This document shows positions 19,999-29,654 of a stretch of 64,000 nt of DNA, one piece after another (positions within the stretch are counted from its first letter, which is position 1; every line of letters begins with the position of its first letter). Origin of the DNA: an uncultured Flavobacteriaceae bacterium (GTDB lineage: Bacteria > Bacteroidota > Bacteroidia > Flavobacteriales > Flavobacteriaceae); contig CANNGA010000002.1 of the NCBI GenBank assembly GCA_947504035.1, forward strand, positions 124,001 to 188,000, given 5' to 3'. The notes under the pieces are model-generated. The model did no database searches, had not been told where the DNA came from, and saw only the letters and a list, made by a program, of their open reading frames with translations. The position numbers and the translations under genes were made by a program.

Positions 19999-21501
19999 TT
20001 ATTTTTTTAAAGATTTAATGGGGGTTATAAATAAATCTTGTTCATGCTTATGAATTCCTTTATAGAATATAACAACTACAAATACAATAGAATATAAGAT
20101 GCATTTTAATAAAAAATTAAACCAACCATTTCCTGGAATAAAATAGATAGCGACACCAATTAAAACTACAAAGGCAAAGGCCACTAAAAGTTTATGCATG
20201 AGTTCTTTAAAAAATCTATTAATGTTGATGCCTATCACTTTTGTATAGTATACATTTAAGATGATTTGCCCAATAATCCAACCAATTGTAGATCCAGAAA
20301 TCATACCGATTGCTCCAAATTCTTTAACAAGAAAACCTCCAAGAATTGTACCTAGTCCAATACAAATTAAATAGGTGATAACTTTATAGGAGAGTTTGTT
20401 TTTGGCTTCTAATATAGAGTGTCCAAAGGCTTGGACAAGGGGAGGAGTATAGGCTAACATGATAATTAAGGCGATCCAATACGCATCATAGTAGGTTTCA
20501 CCAACCCATAAAAACACAAATTGTTTGCCAAATAAGCCAAATGCACCAAGTATGTAAAGAAGTGCAACAAAAGAGATACGCCCTATTTTTATCATCATAT
20601 CTGTTAGTGCTTTACCGTCAGATTTGGCAACAGCCATTTGTGTGGCCTTTGGTAAAAATACACCAGAAATAGCATGTGAAAAGGCACCATAGTAAGTGCC
20701 AAGCATAATACCTACACCAAAAATAGCAACGATTGTAGTATTTGTTAATAGTCCTAATACCATTTGGCCGGCTTTCCATTGAAATTGAGACACTAAAGCT
20801 GCGACAAAAATCCAAACAGAAAAACCGAATATTTCTTTAATAAGTCTTTTTTCTAGCTGGTGTAATTTTATTTTTACTTTTAGTTTTTTGAAAACATATA
20901 TAATGTTTATAAGAATGATGAGTACATTGAAGACGGTATCTATTACTACAAGAGAAATGGCTTTACCTCCTAATAAAAGAATGGCAACCACGACTATTGT
21001 GCGTAGTAAGTATCTAACAATTCCAATGACTTTAGGGAATACAAACTGCTCTAAACCAAAGCAAATGCCATTAAAAGCACCTCCTGGTAGTGATATTGCT
21101 AAATTTAAAATCAAAATAGCAAACATGATTTTAGCTTTATCTATTTCAGTGTTTGTTAATGAGTTTTCAAAAATAGATTCTAAATTGTAGTAACAAATAA
21201 TGCCTGCTAGTATAACAACTACAGAGATAACGGCATAAATAAGCATACTTGTGGCTAAGAAATTTTCTTCTCCAATCCGATCTTTTTCGGCTCTATATTT
21301 AGAAACAAACCTTATTATGGTATTATTTAATCCGAAATCTAACACCGAAATATATCCTACTATAGACCCTATAAGTGTGTATAATCCAAATTCACCATCT
21401 CCAAGTTTGGATATAATGAAGGGGGTTAAAACGATACCAACTATATTCGTAAGTATAATATTAATATAATTAAGTAAGGCACCTTTTTTTAATTGACTCA
21501 T
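19999..21501 (-). CDS. Wzx-type polysaccharide flippase (MATE/MOP superfamily)
   Basis: This 500-residue protein has about 14 hydrophobic segments and the N-terminal pattern MSQLKKGALLNYINIILTNI. SKLGDGEFGLYTLIGSIVGY follows, typical of oligosaccharide flippases of the Wzx/RfbX family. It should move the undecaprenyl-linked repeat unit to the periplasmic face for the EpsG-like polymerase. It lies 6 bp from the dehydrogenase gene, between the sugar-nucleotide genes and the glycosyltransferases. Length is normal and I see no disruption. Confidence 0.93.
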   Translation of the reverse strand: MSQLKKGALLNYINIILTNIVGIVLTPFIISKLGDGEFGLYTLIGSIVGYISVLDFGLNNTIIRFVSKYRAEKDRIGEENFLATSMLIYAVISVVVILAGIICYYNLESIFENSLTNTEIDKAKIMFAILILNLAISLPGGAFNGICFGLEQFVFPKVIGIVRYLLRTIVVVAILLLGGKAISLVVIDTVFNVLIILINIIYVFKKLKVKIKLHQLEKRLIKEIFGFSVWIFVAALVSQFQWKAGQMVLGLLTNTTIVAIFGVGIMLGTYYGAFSHAISGVFLPKATQMAVAKSDGKALTDMMIKIGRISFVALLYILGAFGLFGKQFVFLWVGETYYDAYWIALIIMLAYTPPLVQAFGHSILEAKNKLSYKVITYLICIGLGTILGGFLVKEFGAIGMISGSTIGWIIGQIILNVYYTKVIGININRFFKELMHKLLVAFAFVVLIGVAIYFIPGNGWFNFLLKCILYSIVFVVVIFYKGIHKHEQDLFITPIKSLKK

Positions 21502-21507
21502 AGTAAG

Positions 21508-22788
21508 TTAAGTGATTAGATCGTCTTCTTTTGTTAGAACTCCCTTAAAATCGTAGATTAAACCATTTGTATCGAGGTAATCGTTTAGGTTTAATTTTAG
21601 AAATGTATCATGAGCTACTGCTAGTAGAATAGCATCAAATTTAGCCTCAGGCAGGCGCTCTACTGCATTAATTCCATAGTGCTCATTAATTTCCTGTGGT
21701 TTAGCCCAAGGATCGTAGACTGTAACAGCTGTACCATAGCTTTTCAGTTCTTCAATAACGTCTATAACCTTAGTATTTCTAATATCAGGACAGTTTTCTT
21801 TAAATGTAAAGCCAAGCACGAGTATTTTAGCATTGTTCACTTTAATATTACTCTTAATCATAAGCTTTATAATCTGAGAAGCAATATAAGTGCCCATGCC
21901 ATCATTAACACGGCGTCCTGCCAAAATGATTTCGGGGTGGTAACCGACTTCTTGAGCTTTCTGAGCTAAATAGTAAGGGTCTACACCTATGCAATGTCCA
22001 CCAACTAAACCAGGTTTAAAGGGTAGGAAATTCCATTTTGTACGCGCTGCTTCTAAAACCGCATGTGTATCAATATTTAAAATATTAAAGATCTTAAACA
22101 ACTCGTTTACAAAAGCAATGTTAATGTCTCTTTGCGAGTTTTCAATGACTTTAGCGGCTTCAGCAACTTTTATGTTAGGTGCTAAGTGCGTGCCAGCAGT
22201 AATAACGCTATTGTAGAGTTGATCTACTTTTAAACCTATATGAGGTGTTGATCCAGAAGTTACTTTTAGAATTTTATCAACGGTATGTAATTTGTCTCCA
22301 GGATTTATACGCTCTGGAGAATAGCCAGCAAAAAAGTCTGTGTTAAATTTTAAACCACTTGTTTTTTCTAGAACGGGAATACACTCTTCTTCTGTGGCAC
22401 CAGGGTAGACTGTAGATTCGTAAATAACAATATCACCTTTTTTTAAAACCTTGCCAACAGCTTCACTGGACTTATATAGCGGTGTAAGGTCAGGCCTGTT
22501 ATTTTTATCAATAGGCGTAGGAACGGTTATAATGTAATAGTTACAATTCGAAATAGCATCTAAATCAGATGAACAGAATAAACCATTATTAGTATCGTTA
22601 TTTTTTTTAATAACAGCTTGTAAGGTCGCTTTATCAACCTCTAGTGTAGTGTCTATACCTTTTTCTAACGCATCTATTCTGTGTTGGTTTATATCAAAAC
22701 CAACTACAGGATATTTTGTAGCAAATAACCTTGCTAAAGGCAATCCTACATATCCTAAACCGATTATAGCTATTCTAATAGTACTCAT
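21508..22788 (-). CDS. UDP-N-acetylhexosamine 6-dehydrogenase (WbpO/TviB-type)
   Basis: This 426-residue enzyme has an N-terminal [13 protein letters not shown] site, the [16 protein letters not shown] segment, [10 protein letters not shown] and the catalytic-Cys loop [14 protein letters not shown] near 255. This pattern fits the TviB/WbpO/WbpA branch that oxidises UDP-GlcNAc or UDP-GalNAc to the uronic acid. The epimerase two genes upstream resembles TviC/WbpP, and in Vi antigen biosynthesis this enzyme pair makes UDP-GalNAcA. It is cotranscribed with the UDP-glucose dehydrogenase gene (2-bp gap). Confidence 0.92.
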   Translation of the reverse strand: MSTIRIAIIGLGYVGLPLARLFATKYPVVGFDINQHRIDALEKGIDTTLEVDKATLQAVIKKNNDTNNGLFCSSDLDAISNCNYYIITVPTPIDKNNRPDLTPLYKSSEAVGKVLKKGDIVIYESTVYPGATEEECIPVLEKTSGLKFNTDFFAGYSPERINPGDKLHTVDKILKVTSGSTPHIGLKVDQLYNSVITAGTHLAPNIKVAEAAKVIENSQRDINIAFVNELFKIFNILNIDTHAVLEAARTKWNFLPFKPGLVGGHCIGVDPYYLAQKAQEVGYHPEIILAGRRVNDGMGTYIASQIIKLMIKSNIKVNNAKILVLGFTFKENCPDIRNTKVIDVIEELKSYGTAVTVYDPWAKPQEINEHYGINAVERLPEAKFDAILLAVAHDTFLKLNLNDYLDTNGLIYDFKGVLTKEDDLIT

Positions 22789-22790
22789 AA

Positions 22791-24170
22791 TTATTGACCT
22801 ATTGCATAATATTCAAAACCGATAGCGTTCATTTCCTTTTTGTCTAGTATGTTTCTACCGTCAAAAATAAATGCAGGTTTTTTCATTTCTTTATAGATGG
22901 CTTTCCAATCATAGCTTTTAAATTCGTCCCATTCGGTCATAATAGCTATAGCATGTGCTTCTTTTACTGCTTCATAAGGTGTATGCGCTGTTTGAAGGCC
23001 CGTTTCATTTTCAGATTCAGAACGCGTGTTTAAATAATTTAAATCGGATTGCATTTTTAATTTAGAAACTTTAGGATCGTACACTGATAATTCAGCCTGT
23101 TCATTAAGCAGATGGTCTGCAACATAAATTGCAGCAGATTCTCTCGTATCATTGGTGTCTTTTTTAAATGCCCAACCTAACATCGCTATTTTTTTTCCAG
23201 AAACCGTATTGTAAAGCGTTTTGATTAAACGGTCTGAAAAACGTCTTTTTTGGTGATCATTCATAATAATAACCTGTTCCCAATAATCGGCAACCTCGGT
23301 TAAATTATAGGATTTAGCAATATATACTAAATTTAGGATGTCTTTTTGAAAACATGAGCCTCCAAAACCTATAGAAGCATTTAAAAACTTAGGTCCAATT
23401 CGAGAATCCATACCTATAGCTTTAGCAACTTCATTAACGTTCGCTTCGGTATGTTCACAAAGCTCAGAAATGGCGTTTATAGAAGAGACGCGCTGTGCTA
23501 AGAAGGCATTAGCTGTAAGTTTAGATAGTTCTGATGACCATAAATTGGTTTTTAATATTTTATCTTCAGGAACCCATGCGGCATAAACATTGGCTAATTG
23601 TGCAATGGCGTCTTCATTTTCGCCACCAATAAGAACGCGATCAGGATTTAAAAGGTCGCTAACAGCTGTGCCTTCGGCTAAAAATTCAGGGTTAGAAAGT
23701 ATATGAAAATTAATAGCATTACCTGTATTATGCAAGATGCTTTTTATAGCTTCAGCAGTTCTTACAGGCAGTGTAGATTTTTCAACTACAATTTTATCTG
23801 TTTTTGCAACATCTGCGATGTTTCTTGCACACAGTTCTATATATTTTAAATCTGCAGCCATACCTTTTCCTTTACCATAAGTTTTGGTTGGGGTATTTAC
23901 AGATATAAAAATCATTTCAGATTCATCTATAGCAGCGTCTATTGCTGTAGAAAAGAATAAATTTTCACCTCTTGTTTCAGCAACGATATCTGCCAATCCT
24001 GGTTCATAGATGGGTAAATTATTTAAGTCAGGATCATTCCAAGCTGCAATGCGTTCTGCATTAATATCTACTATTGTAACTTTTATATTCGGATTATTTT
24101 TAGCGATTACAGCCATTGTAGGACCTCCTACATAACCTGCACCAATACAACATATGTTTTTTATTGTCAT
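22791..24170 (-). CDS. ugd: UDP-glucose 6-dehydrogenase (animal/plant-like subfamily)
   Basis: This 459-residue enzyme starts with the [17 protein letters not shown] site. It has [42 protein letters not shown] and the active-site segment [17 protein letters not shown] (Cys near 275). The GKGKG loop and the FQKDILNL context are those of the eukaryote-like UGDH subfamily rather than the shorter TuaD/Ugd of E. coli (about 390 residues). It oxidises UDP-glucose to UDP-glucuronate with two NAD+. With the neighbouring dehydrogenase it points to an acidic polysaccharide containing two uronic acids. Confidence 0.95.
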   Translation of the reverse strand: MTIKNICCIGAGYVGGPTMAVIAKNNPNIKVTIVDINAERIAAWNDPDLNNLPIYEPGLADIVAETRGENLFFSTAIDAAIDESEMIFISVNTPTKTYGKGKGMAADLKYIELCARNIADVAKTDKIVVEKSTLPVRTAEAIKSILHNTGNAINFHILSNPEFLAEGTAVSDLLNPDRVLIGGENEDAIAQLANVYAAWVPEDKILKTNLWSSELSKLTANAFLAQRVSSINAISELCEHTEANVNEVAKAIGMDSRIGPKFLNASIGFGGSCFQKDILNLVYIAKSYNLTEVADYWEQVIIMNDHQKRRFSDRLIKTLYNTVSGKKIAMLGWAFKKDTNDTRESAAIYVADHLLNEQAELSVYDPKVSKLKMQSDLNYLNTRSESENETGLQTAHTPYEAVKEAHAIAIMTEWDEFKSYDWKAIYKEMKKPAFIFDGRNILDKKEMNAIGFEYYAIGQ

Positions 24171-24177
24171 AGTTCTC

Positions 24178-25185
24178 TTATTCTTTATAATTATTCCAAT
24201 ACCAATTTACAGCTTCTTTCAAGCCCTCCTCGATATTATATGTTGGTTTATAGTTTAAATTTTGTTTAGCTTTTTCTATTGAGGCTAAAGAGTGGGGAAT
24301 ATCTCCAATTCTTTCTGCTCTATGTTTTATTTCAATAGTTTTTATTTTACTATCGTATTCAGATAAATACTGTCTTAGCAAAGTTGCTAATTCAATTAAA
24401 GACGTTCTTTCACCATAAGCAACATTATATACGGTGTTTAATGCTTCTGTATTGCTGGTTGTCATAGCATTGATATTCATTTGAATAACATTGTCTATAT
24501 ATGTAAAATCCCTAGAATAACTACCATCGCCATTAATGTAAGGCGATTCGTGTTTTAAAAACTGTTGCACAAACTTTGGTATTACGGCAGCATAAGCACC
24601 ATCGGGATCTTGTCGTTTACCAAATACATTAAAATAACGTAGTCCTATAGTTTCGAAGCCATATGTTTTGTGAAATACACTGGCATACAATTCATTAACG
24701 TATTTTGTAATGGCATAAGGCGAAAGAGGGTTCCCTATAACGTCTTCTACTTTAGGAAGCGCTTCATGATCTCCATATGTTGAAGAGCTGGCGGCATAAA
24801 TAAACCGTTTTACACCTGCTTCTTTAGAGGCCACAAGCATATTTAAAAAGCCAGATACATTAACCGCATTACTAGTTATAGGATCTTTTATGGATCTAGG
24901 TACAGACCCTAAAGCAGCTTGATGAAGCACATAATCTACGTTGTGCTGCTTAAATGGAAGTTGGCAATCTTCCATGTTTCTAATGTCACCTTCTATCAAA
25001 GTAAAGTTGGTGTCGTTAAGAAAAGGGGAGATGTTCTTTTTGAAACCCGTGGAGAAATTATCAAAGCAAATCACATTAATACCATAGTTTAATAGTGTTT
25101 CACATAAGTTAGACCCAATAAAACCAGCGCCTCCAGTAATTAAAACGGTTTGTCCTTTAAGGTAATCATGTTGCGTGTTCGTCAT
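24178..25185 (-). CDS. UDP-N-acetylglucosamine 4-epimerase (WbpP/TviC-type SDR)
   Basis: This 335-residue extended short-chain dehydrogenase has the Rossmann motif [19 protein letters not shown] (catalytic Ser/Thr), [10 protein letters not shown] (YxxxK), [20 protein letters not shown] and DFTYIDNV. The region after RYFNVFG matches WbpP/TviC/Gne enzymes that interconvert UDP-GlcNAc and UDP-GalNAc (and their acids). It is the first gene of the 13-gene operon. Together with the WbpO-like dehydrogenase it would supply UDP-GalNAcA. Exact specificity is inferred. Confidence 0.92.
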   Translation of the reverse strand: MTNTQHDYLKGQTVLITGGAGFIGSNLCETLLNYGINVICFDNFSTGFKKNISPFLNDTNFTLIEGDIRNMEDCQLPFKQHNVDYVLHQAALGSVPRSIKDPITSNAVNVSGFLNMLVASKEAGVKRFIYAASSSTYGDHEALPKVEDVIGNPLSPYAITKYVNELYASVFHKTYGFETIGLRYFNVFGKRQDPDGAYAAVIPKFVQQFLKHESPYINGDGSYSRDFTYIDNVIQMNINAMTTSNTEALNTVYNVAYGERTSLIELATLLRQYLSEYDSKIKTIEIKHRAERIGDIPHSLASIEKAKQNLNYKPTYNIEEGLKEAVNWYWNNYKE

Positions 25186-25747
25186 TAAAAGTAAGCTTCT
25201 TAATTAAGGTTAGTTTATTTTGAGGCAAATATTAAAAAAAAAACCTAATGACCTACTAAAACTATATCAACATATTCCTTTTTACGATGAAATTCATTCT
25301 TACGTGTTAATTTTTTTTTTTTTTTAGATGAATTATTTAATCTCGATTGATAGTTGTTACGGGTTTATAGTTAGTGTTTTATCGACGATATGCGTGTTTT
25401 TTAGCTGAAAAAACATGAAATGTATTTAACCGAAATTAATGACTCTTTTAGCGAATTAAAGCTTTTAAAAGTTTGTTTATCTGAAACAATTACTATTTTT
25501 ACACCGATTTATAACAAGATTAAATTGATTAATAGCCAAATTGATTTAAAGTGTTTGAGTTAATATCCTAATAATGATTAATTATCCCTCTGATTAACAG
25601 TATTATGATCTAGCAATAACAAACATTTTATAACAACGCTAATTGAAACTAATTGTTGATTTTGTTTTTCTTCAAAAATTATGAGGGATTCCAATAGCAA
25701 CATTTTAATAAATATTAAAACTATCATAGCATATAGCTATATTGAAT
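25186..25747. promoter_or_regulatory. divergent regulatory region of the exopolysaccharide locus
   Basis: This region of 562 bp without a gene separates the two divergent exopolysaccharide transcription units. It holds an A10 tract (25234-25243), a T15 tract (25311-25325), and two CTAATTG copies 10 bp apart (25639-25645 and 25649-25655). The best + strand -7 candidate is TGATTTTG (25657-25664), one mismatch from consensus. I found no clear minus-strand promoter by eye. Confidence 0.5.
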
Positions 25748-26884
25748 ATGTTGACTAAAACAAAAATATACTTATCGTCACCTCACATGGGAGGTTCTGA
25801 GCAAGATTTTGTAAAAGAAGCTTTTGATACCAATTGGATAGCACCTTTAGGGCCTAATGTTAATGGTTTCGAGGCAGATATACAGTCTTATTTAGGTCAA
25901 AACAAACATGTTGCGGCATTGAGTTCTGGAACTGCTGCCATTCATATGGCTTTGAAACTCATGGGAGTTTCAACCGGAGATGATGTGTTGTGTCAAAGTT
26001 TTACTTTTTCTGCATCGGCAAATCCTATAACATATTTAGGCGCGAATCCTATTTTTATCGATAGTGAAGAGGACACATGGAATATATCTCCAGAGTTATT
26101 GGAAATAGCTATAAGAGAACGTATAGCGAAACATCAAAAACCAAAAGCTATTGTGGCCGTTCACCTGTATGGTATGCCATATAAAGCCCAAGAGATAAAA
26201 GCAATTTCAAAGAAGTATGATATTCCTGTTGTTGAAGACAGTGCAGAAGCATTAGGAAGTACATACCATAATATACCTTGCGGAACACTTTCTAATATAG
26301 GGATACTATCTTTTAACGGTAATAAAATTATTACAACATCTGGTGGTGGTGCACTTATAGCCCCTGATAAGGTTACTAAAGATAAGGCTATCTTTTTAGC
26401 AACACAAGCTAGAGATGATGCGCCTCACTACGAGCATAGCTCTGTAGGCTATAATTATAGAATGAGTAACATCTTGGCAGGTATAGGTCGAGGACAAATG
26501 AAAGTTTTAGATGCACATGTTGCTTTACGAAGACAAAATTACGCGTATTACAAAACGCATTTATCTAAATATGAGATGATCACCTTTTTAGAAGAACCAG
26601 AAGGTTTCTTTTCAAATAGATGGTTAACCTGTGTATTAACAGATTCTTATGAAACACGCGAGGCTATACGATTAGCCTTGTTAGAAGAAGATATAGAATC
26701 TAGACCTTTATGGAAACCAATGCATATGCAACCCGTTTTCAAGAATGAAACACATTATACCAATGGTGTGTCTGAAGATCTTTTTAATAGAGGCCTTTGT
26801 TTACCTAGTGGTTCTAATTTAAAAGAAAGTGATCTTAAACGAATAACTAACATTATTTCTAATACCCTTAACTCAAATGATTAA
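25748..26884 (+). CDS. PLP-dependent aminotransferase, DegT/DnrJ/EryC1 family (PglE-like)
   Basis: This 378-residue sugar aminotransferase has SSGTAAIHMALKL (phosphate-binding loop), VVEDSAEALGS (Asp contacting the PLP ring) and SFNGNKIITTSGGGAL, whose Lys should form the PLP Schiff base. The N-terminus MGGSEQDFVKEAFDTNWIAP fits enzymes that aminate C4 of UDP-2-acetamido-2,6-dideoxy-4-ketohexose, such as PglE. The next gene encodes the matching 4,6-dehydratase and overlaps it by 8 bp. I use the ATG at 25748; a TTG two codons earlier is possible but less likely. Confidence 0.93.
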   Translation: MLTKTKIYLSSPHMGGSEQDFVKEAFDTNWIAPLGPNVNGFEADIQSYLGQNKHVAALSSGTAAIHMALKLMGVSTGDDVLCQSFTFSASANPITYLGANPIFIDSEEDTWNISPELLEIAIRERIAKHQKPKAIVAVHLYGMPYKAQEIKAISKKYDIPVVEDSAEALGSTYHNIPCGTLSNIGILSFNGNKIITTSGGGALIAPDKVTKDKAIFLATQARDDAPHYEHSSVGYNYRMSNILAGIGRGQMKVLDAHVALRRQNYAYYKTHLSKYEMITFLEEPEGFFSNRWLTCVLTDSYETREAIRLALLEEDIESRPLWKPMHMQPVFKNETHYTNGVSEDLFNRGLCLPSGSNLKESDLKRITNIISNTLNSND

Positions 26885-28829
26885 AAATTATTTTACATAC
26901 TACTCTCAAAAGTATGCGTCTAAATGGTTAGTATTAGCCATAGATTTGTCTTTGGTTATGTTTGCATTTTTAATGGCTTATATTGTAAGATTTAGTTTTA
27001 CACTAAATTTCGATGTTAATCAATTAATCATCCAATTGCCTTTACTATTAGTTATAGCAACTTTTAGTTTTTTAGTTTTTGGATCTTTTAAAAGTGTAAT
27101 TAGACATACAGGATTTACAGATGTTGTGAATGTATTTAAATCTGTTTCGCTTATGACTATCATTTCAATAGTTGTAGTTTTAGTTAATAAGACTACAAAT
27201 TTGATTCCTAGTTATACAATTCCTAGTTCAATAATAGCAATTCATTCTCTATTGTGTTTTGTTGCATTAAGTGGTGCGCGGTTAATCTTTAAAATTTCGT
27301 ACAATTATTTAAAATGCAAACTTAATACCTCTAAGAACATTCTAATATATGGTGCTGGTGAATCTGGAATGATAACTTATAATGCCTTATTGAATAATAC
27401 ATCAACACAGTATAATATTGTTAGTTTTATTGATGATGATGTTAAGAAGAAAGGAAAGTTTATCAATAGAGTTCCTATTGTTAGATATTCTAAAATCAAT
27501 GAAGAGTTTATAAAGTCTAATTTTATAGATGAAATTGTAGTTGCTTGTCAAACTATGGACCCTAACAGACTTATAAAGATGGTAGATGGATTTATAGACC
27601 TTGATGTTGCTATTAAAAAAGTACCACCAATTGAAAAATGGATCAACGGGGAGCTAAATACAAGCCAAATCAAACAATTTCAAGTAGAGGATTTATTGGG
27701 AAGACCTCAAATTGAAATAGATAATCCTAATTTATTAAATGAGTTTAACGGTGAAACTATAATTGTTACTGGTGCTGCTGGATCTATTGGTAGTGAGTTA
27801 ACCAAACAACTGGCTAATTATGATGTGAAACACCTTATTTTGGTTGATCAAGCAGAATCGCCTTTGTATGATGTAGAACAAGAGTTAAAGCGTAATGGTA
27901 AGCATAATTTTACGGCTATAGTGGCAGATATTAGAGATGGTTTAAGAATTGATAGTATCTTTCAACAATACGAACCTACAATGGTGTTTCATGCTGCAGC
28001 ATATAAGCATGTGCCATTAATGGAATCGTCTCCTTATGAAGCTATAAAAATTAATGTTAATGGTACTAAGCTTTTAGCTGATACGGCATCACGATATAAC
28101 GTTAAAAAGTTTGTTTTTGTATCTACAGACAAAGCTGTGAACCCTACAAGTGTTATGGGGGCTACTAAACGTATGGCAGAAATGTACATTAGTTGTCTTC
28201 AGAAGGAAAGTAAGACCAAATTTATTACGACACGTTTTGGTAATGTTCTTGGCTCTAATGGTTCTGTAATTCCGTTATTTAAAAAACAAATTGAAAGTGG
28301 AAAGTCATTAACGCTAACCCATAAGGATATTACGCGTTATTTTATGACAATACCAGAAGCTTCTCAACTTGTTTTAGAAGCAGGAACAATGGGTAAAGGT
28401 GGTGAGATATTTATTTTTGATATGGGCGAATCTGTAAAGATTTTTGATTTAGCTAAGAATATGATTAAGCTTTCAGGTCTTAGATTCCCAGAAGATATAG
28501 ATATTGAAATTACAGGTTTACGACCAGGTGAAAAATTATATGAAGAGTTATTAGCTAATGGTGAAAACACATTATCTACTTACCATAAGAAAATAATGAT
28601 AAGTAAGACACGTCGTTTAGATTATGAAAAAATAAAAACTCAGATAGAAGAATTATGTATTACAAACCGTTTTCAAAATAATAATATCGTTTTGAAGATG
28701 AAGCATTTAATTCCTGAATACAAATCAAATAACTCTGATTACGAGAAGTTTGATAAACGTGTTCAGATTTACAAAAAAGCAAAAGGTTTAAAAACAGCCT
28801 TAGAAACTAATAAAACCTACGAACATTAG
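26877..28829 (+). CDS. membrane-bound UDP-GlcNAc 4,6-dehydratase (CapD/WbpM/PglF type)
   Basis: This 650-residue protein has four N-terminal membrane segments (about 18-145), a first Rossmann-like domain (YGAGESGM near 162) and the catalytic SDR domain with TGAAGSIGSELTKQ near 297-310. Its active site reads STDKAVNPTSVMGATKR: the usual SDR Tyr is replaced by Met with Lys retained, as in WbpM and PglF. GLRPGEKLYEELL lies near the C-terminus. It makes the 4-keto-6-deoxy intermediate from UDP-GlcNAc for the upstream aminotransferase. A hairpin terminator overlaps its last codons. Confidence 0.95.
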   Translation: MIKNYFTYYSQKYASKWLVLAIDLSLVMFAFLMAYIVRFSFTLNFDVNQLIIQLPLLLVIATFSFLVFGSFKSVIRHTGFTDVVNVFKSVSLMTIISIVVVLVNKTTNLIPSYTIPSSIIAIHSLLCFVALSGARLIFKISYNYLKCKLNTSKNILIYGAGESGMITYNALLNNTSTQYNIVSFIDDDVKKKGKFINRVPIVRYSKINEEFIKSNFIDEIVVACQTMDPNRLIKMVDGFIDLDVAIKKVPPIEKWINGELNTSQIKQFQVEDLLGRPQIEIDNPNLLNEFNGETIIVTGAAGSIGSELTKQLANYDVKHLILVDQAESPLYDVEQELKRNGKHNFTAIVADIRDGLRIDSIFQQYEPTMVFHAAAYKHVPLMESSPYEAIKINVNGTKLLADTASRYNVKKFVFVSTDKAVNPTSVMGATKRMAEMYISCLQKESKTKFITTRFGNVLGSNGSVIPLFKKQIESGKSLTLTHKDITRYFMTIPEASQLVLEAGTMGKGGEIFIFDMGESVKIFDLAKNMIKLSGLRFPEDIDIEITGLRPGEKLYEELLANGENTLSTYHKKIMISKTRRLDYEKIKTQIEELCITNRFQNNNIVLKMKHLIPEYKSNNSDYEKFDKRVQIYKKAKGLKTALETNKTYEH

Positions 28830-28849
28830 TAGTAGGTTTTATTATTTTT
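28812..28849 (+). terminator. probable terminator after the CapD-like gene
   Basis: A perfect 9-bp stem (28812-28820 with 28832-28840) and an 11-nt loop, followed by a T-rich stretch. It overlaps the stop codon at 28827-28829 and may lower read-through into the Wza-like gene. Confidence 0.55.
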
Positions 28850-28875
28850 ACATTTTCAAGACCCAAATAGCTATT

Positions 28876-29643
28876 ATGAACACTTTGAACTTTTCGAGAT
28901 TTAGTTCTTTTTTTATTGCACTCTCACTCTCTCTATTATTAACCTCTTGTTACACTAAAAAAGATATTATCTACTTTCAAAATGCTAAAAATTTTGAGAC
29001 TATTGTAGATACAGATACTTTTAAAGCGAAGCTTAAGATTGGTGATATTTTGAATATTAATGTGTCTACATTAGATTTAAATGTTACTAAACCTTATAAT
29101 CTTATAGAAGCAGGCGAAGGCGCAAGGCTTATAGATTATTTAATAGATGCCGAAGGTAATATTGACTATCCTGTTTTAGGAAAAATTAAATTGGTAGGAC
29201 TTTCTATAGAAGAGGCAAAGGAGCTGTTTAAAAAGAAATTTGAAGACGGGCAATTACTTAAAGATCCTGTCGTTATGATTCGTATCAAAAACTATCGAGT
29301 TGCGATCTTGGGTGAAGTACAACGACCAGGTGTATATCCTATTACCAGTGAGCGTATTTCAATATTAGAGGCCATTGCCATGGCTGGTGATTTAAAATTT
29401 ACGGGACGTCGTAAAGATGTCTTAGTCGTTCGCGATTTTAATGGGTCTAAGACATATACACAGATAGATTTAACCAACAAAGAGGTTTTTAATTCGCCCG
29501 TGTATTACCTTACACAAAACGATGTGGTATATGTACAACCTAATAATGCAGCAGTTAGTAGTGCCTCTGGAGATGCGAGATTAGGTATTATAACTTCTTT
29601 GGCGACATTAGTATTAGGTTTTGCAGTATTCTTTACGAGATAA
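28876..29643 (+). CDS. polysaccharide export outer-membrane lipoprotein (Wza-like)
   Basis: This 255-residue protein has a lipoprotein signal peptide (lipobox LTSC, Cys25). The poly_export domain contains YLIDAEGNIDYPVLGKIKLV, and a SLBB-type segment follows (ILGEVQRPGVYPITSERIS). A hydrophobic C-terminus (about 232-253) may cross the membrane. It is shorter than E. coli Wza (about 380), as is usual in Bacteroidota. It should form the outer export pore with the downstream Wzc-like kinase, 11 bp away. Confidence 0.93.
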   Translation: MNTLNFSRFSSFFIALSLSLLLTSCYTKKDIIYFQNAKNFETIVDTDTFKAKLKIGDILNINVSTLDLNVTKPYNLIEAGEGARLIDYLIDAEGNIDYPVLGKIKLVGLSIEEAKELFKKKFEDGQLLKDPVVMIRIKNYRVAILGEVQRPGVYPITSERISILEAIAMAGDLKFTGRRKDVLVVRDFNGSKTYTQIDLTNKEVFNSPVYYLTQNDVVYVQPNNAAVSSASGDARLGIITSLATLVLGFAVFFTR

Positions 29644-29654
29644 ATTAGAAAAAC

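Noticed and set aside
10393-25185. Phage, transposon or integrative-element origin of the exopolysaccharide operon
   Set aside because: No integrase, transposase, tRNA target or direct repeats at the ends; glycosyltransferase diversity alone does not show recent transfer.
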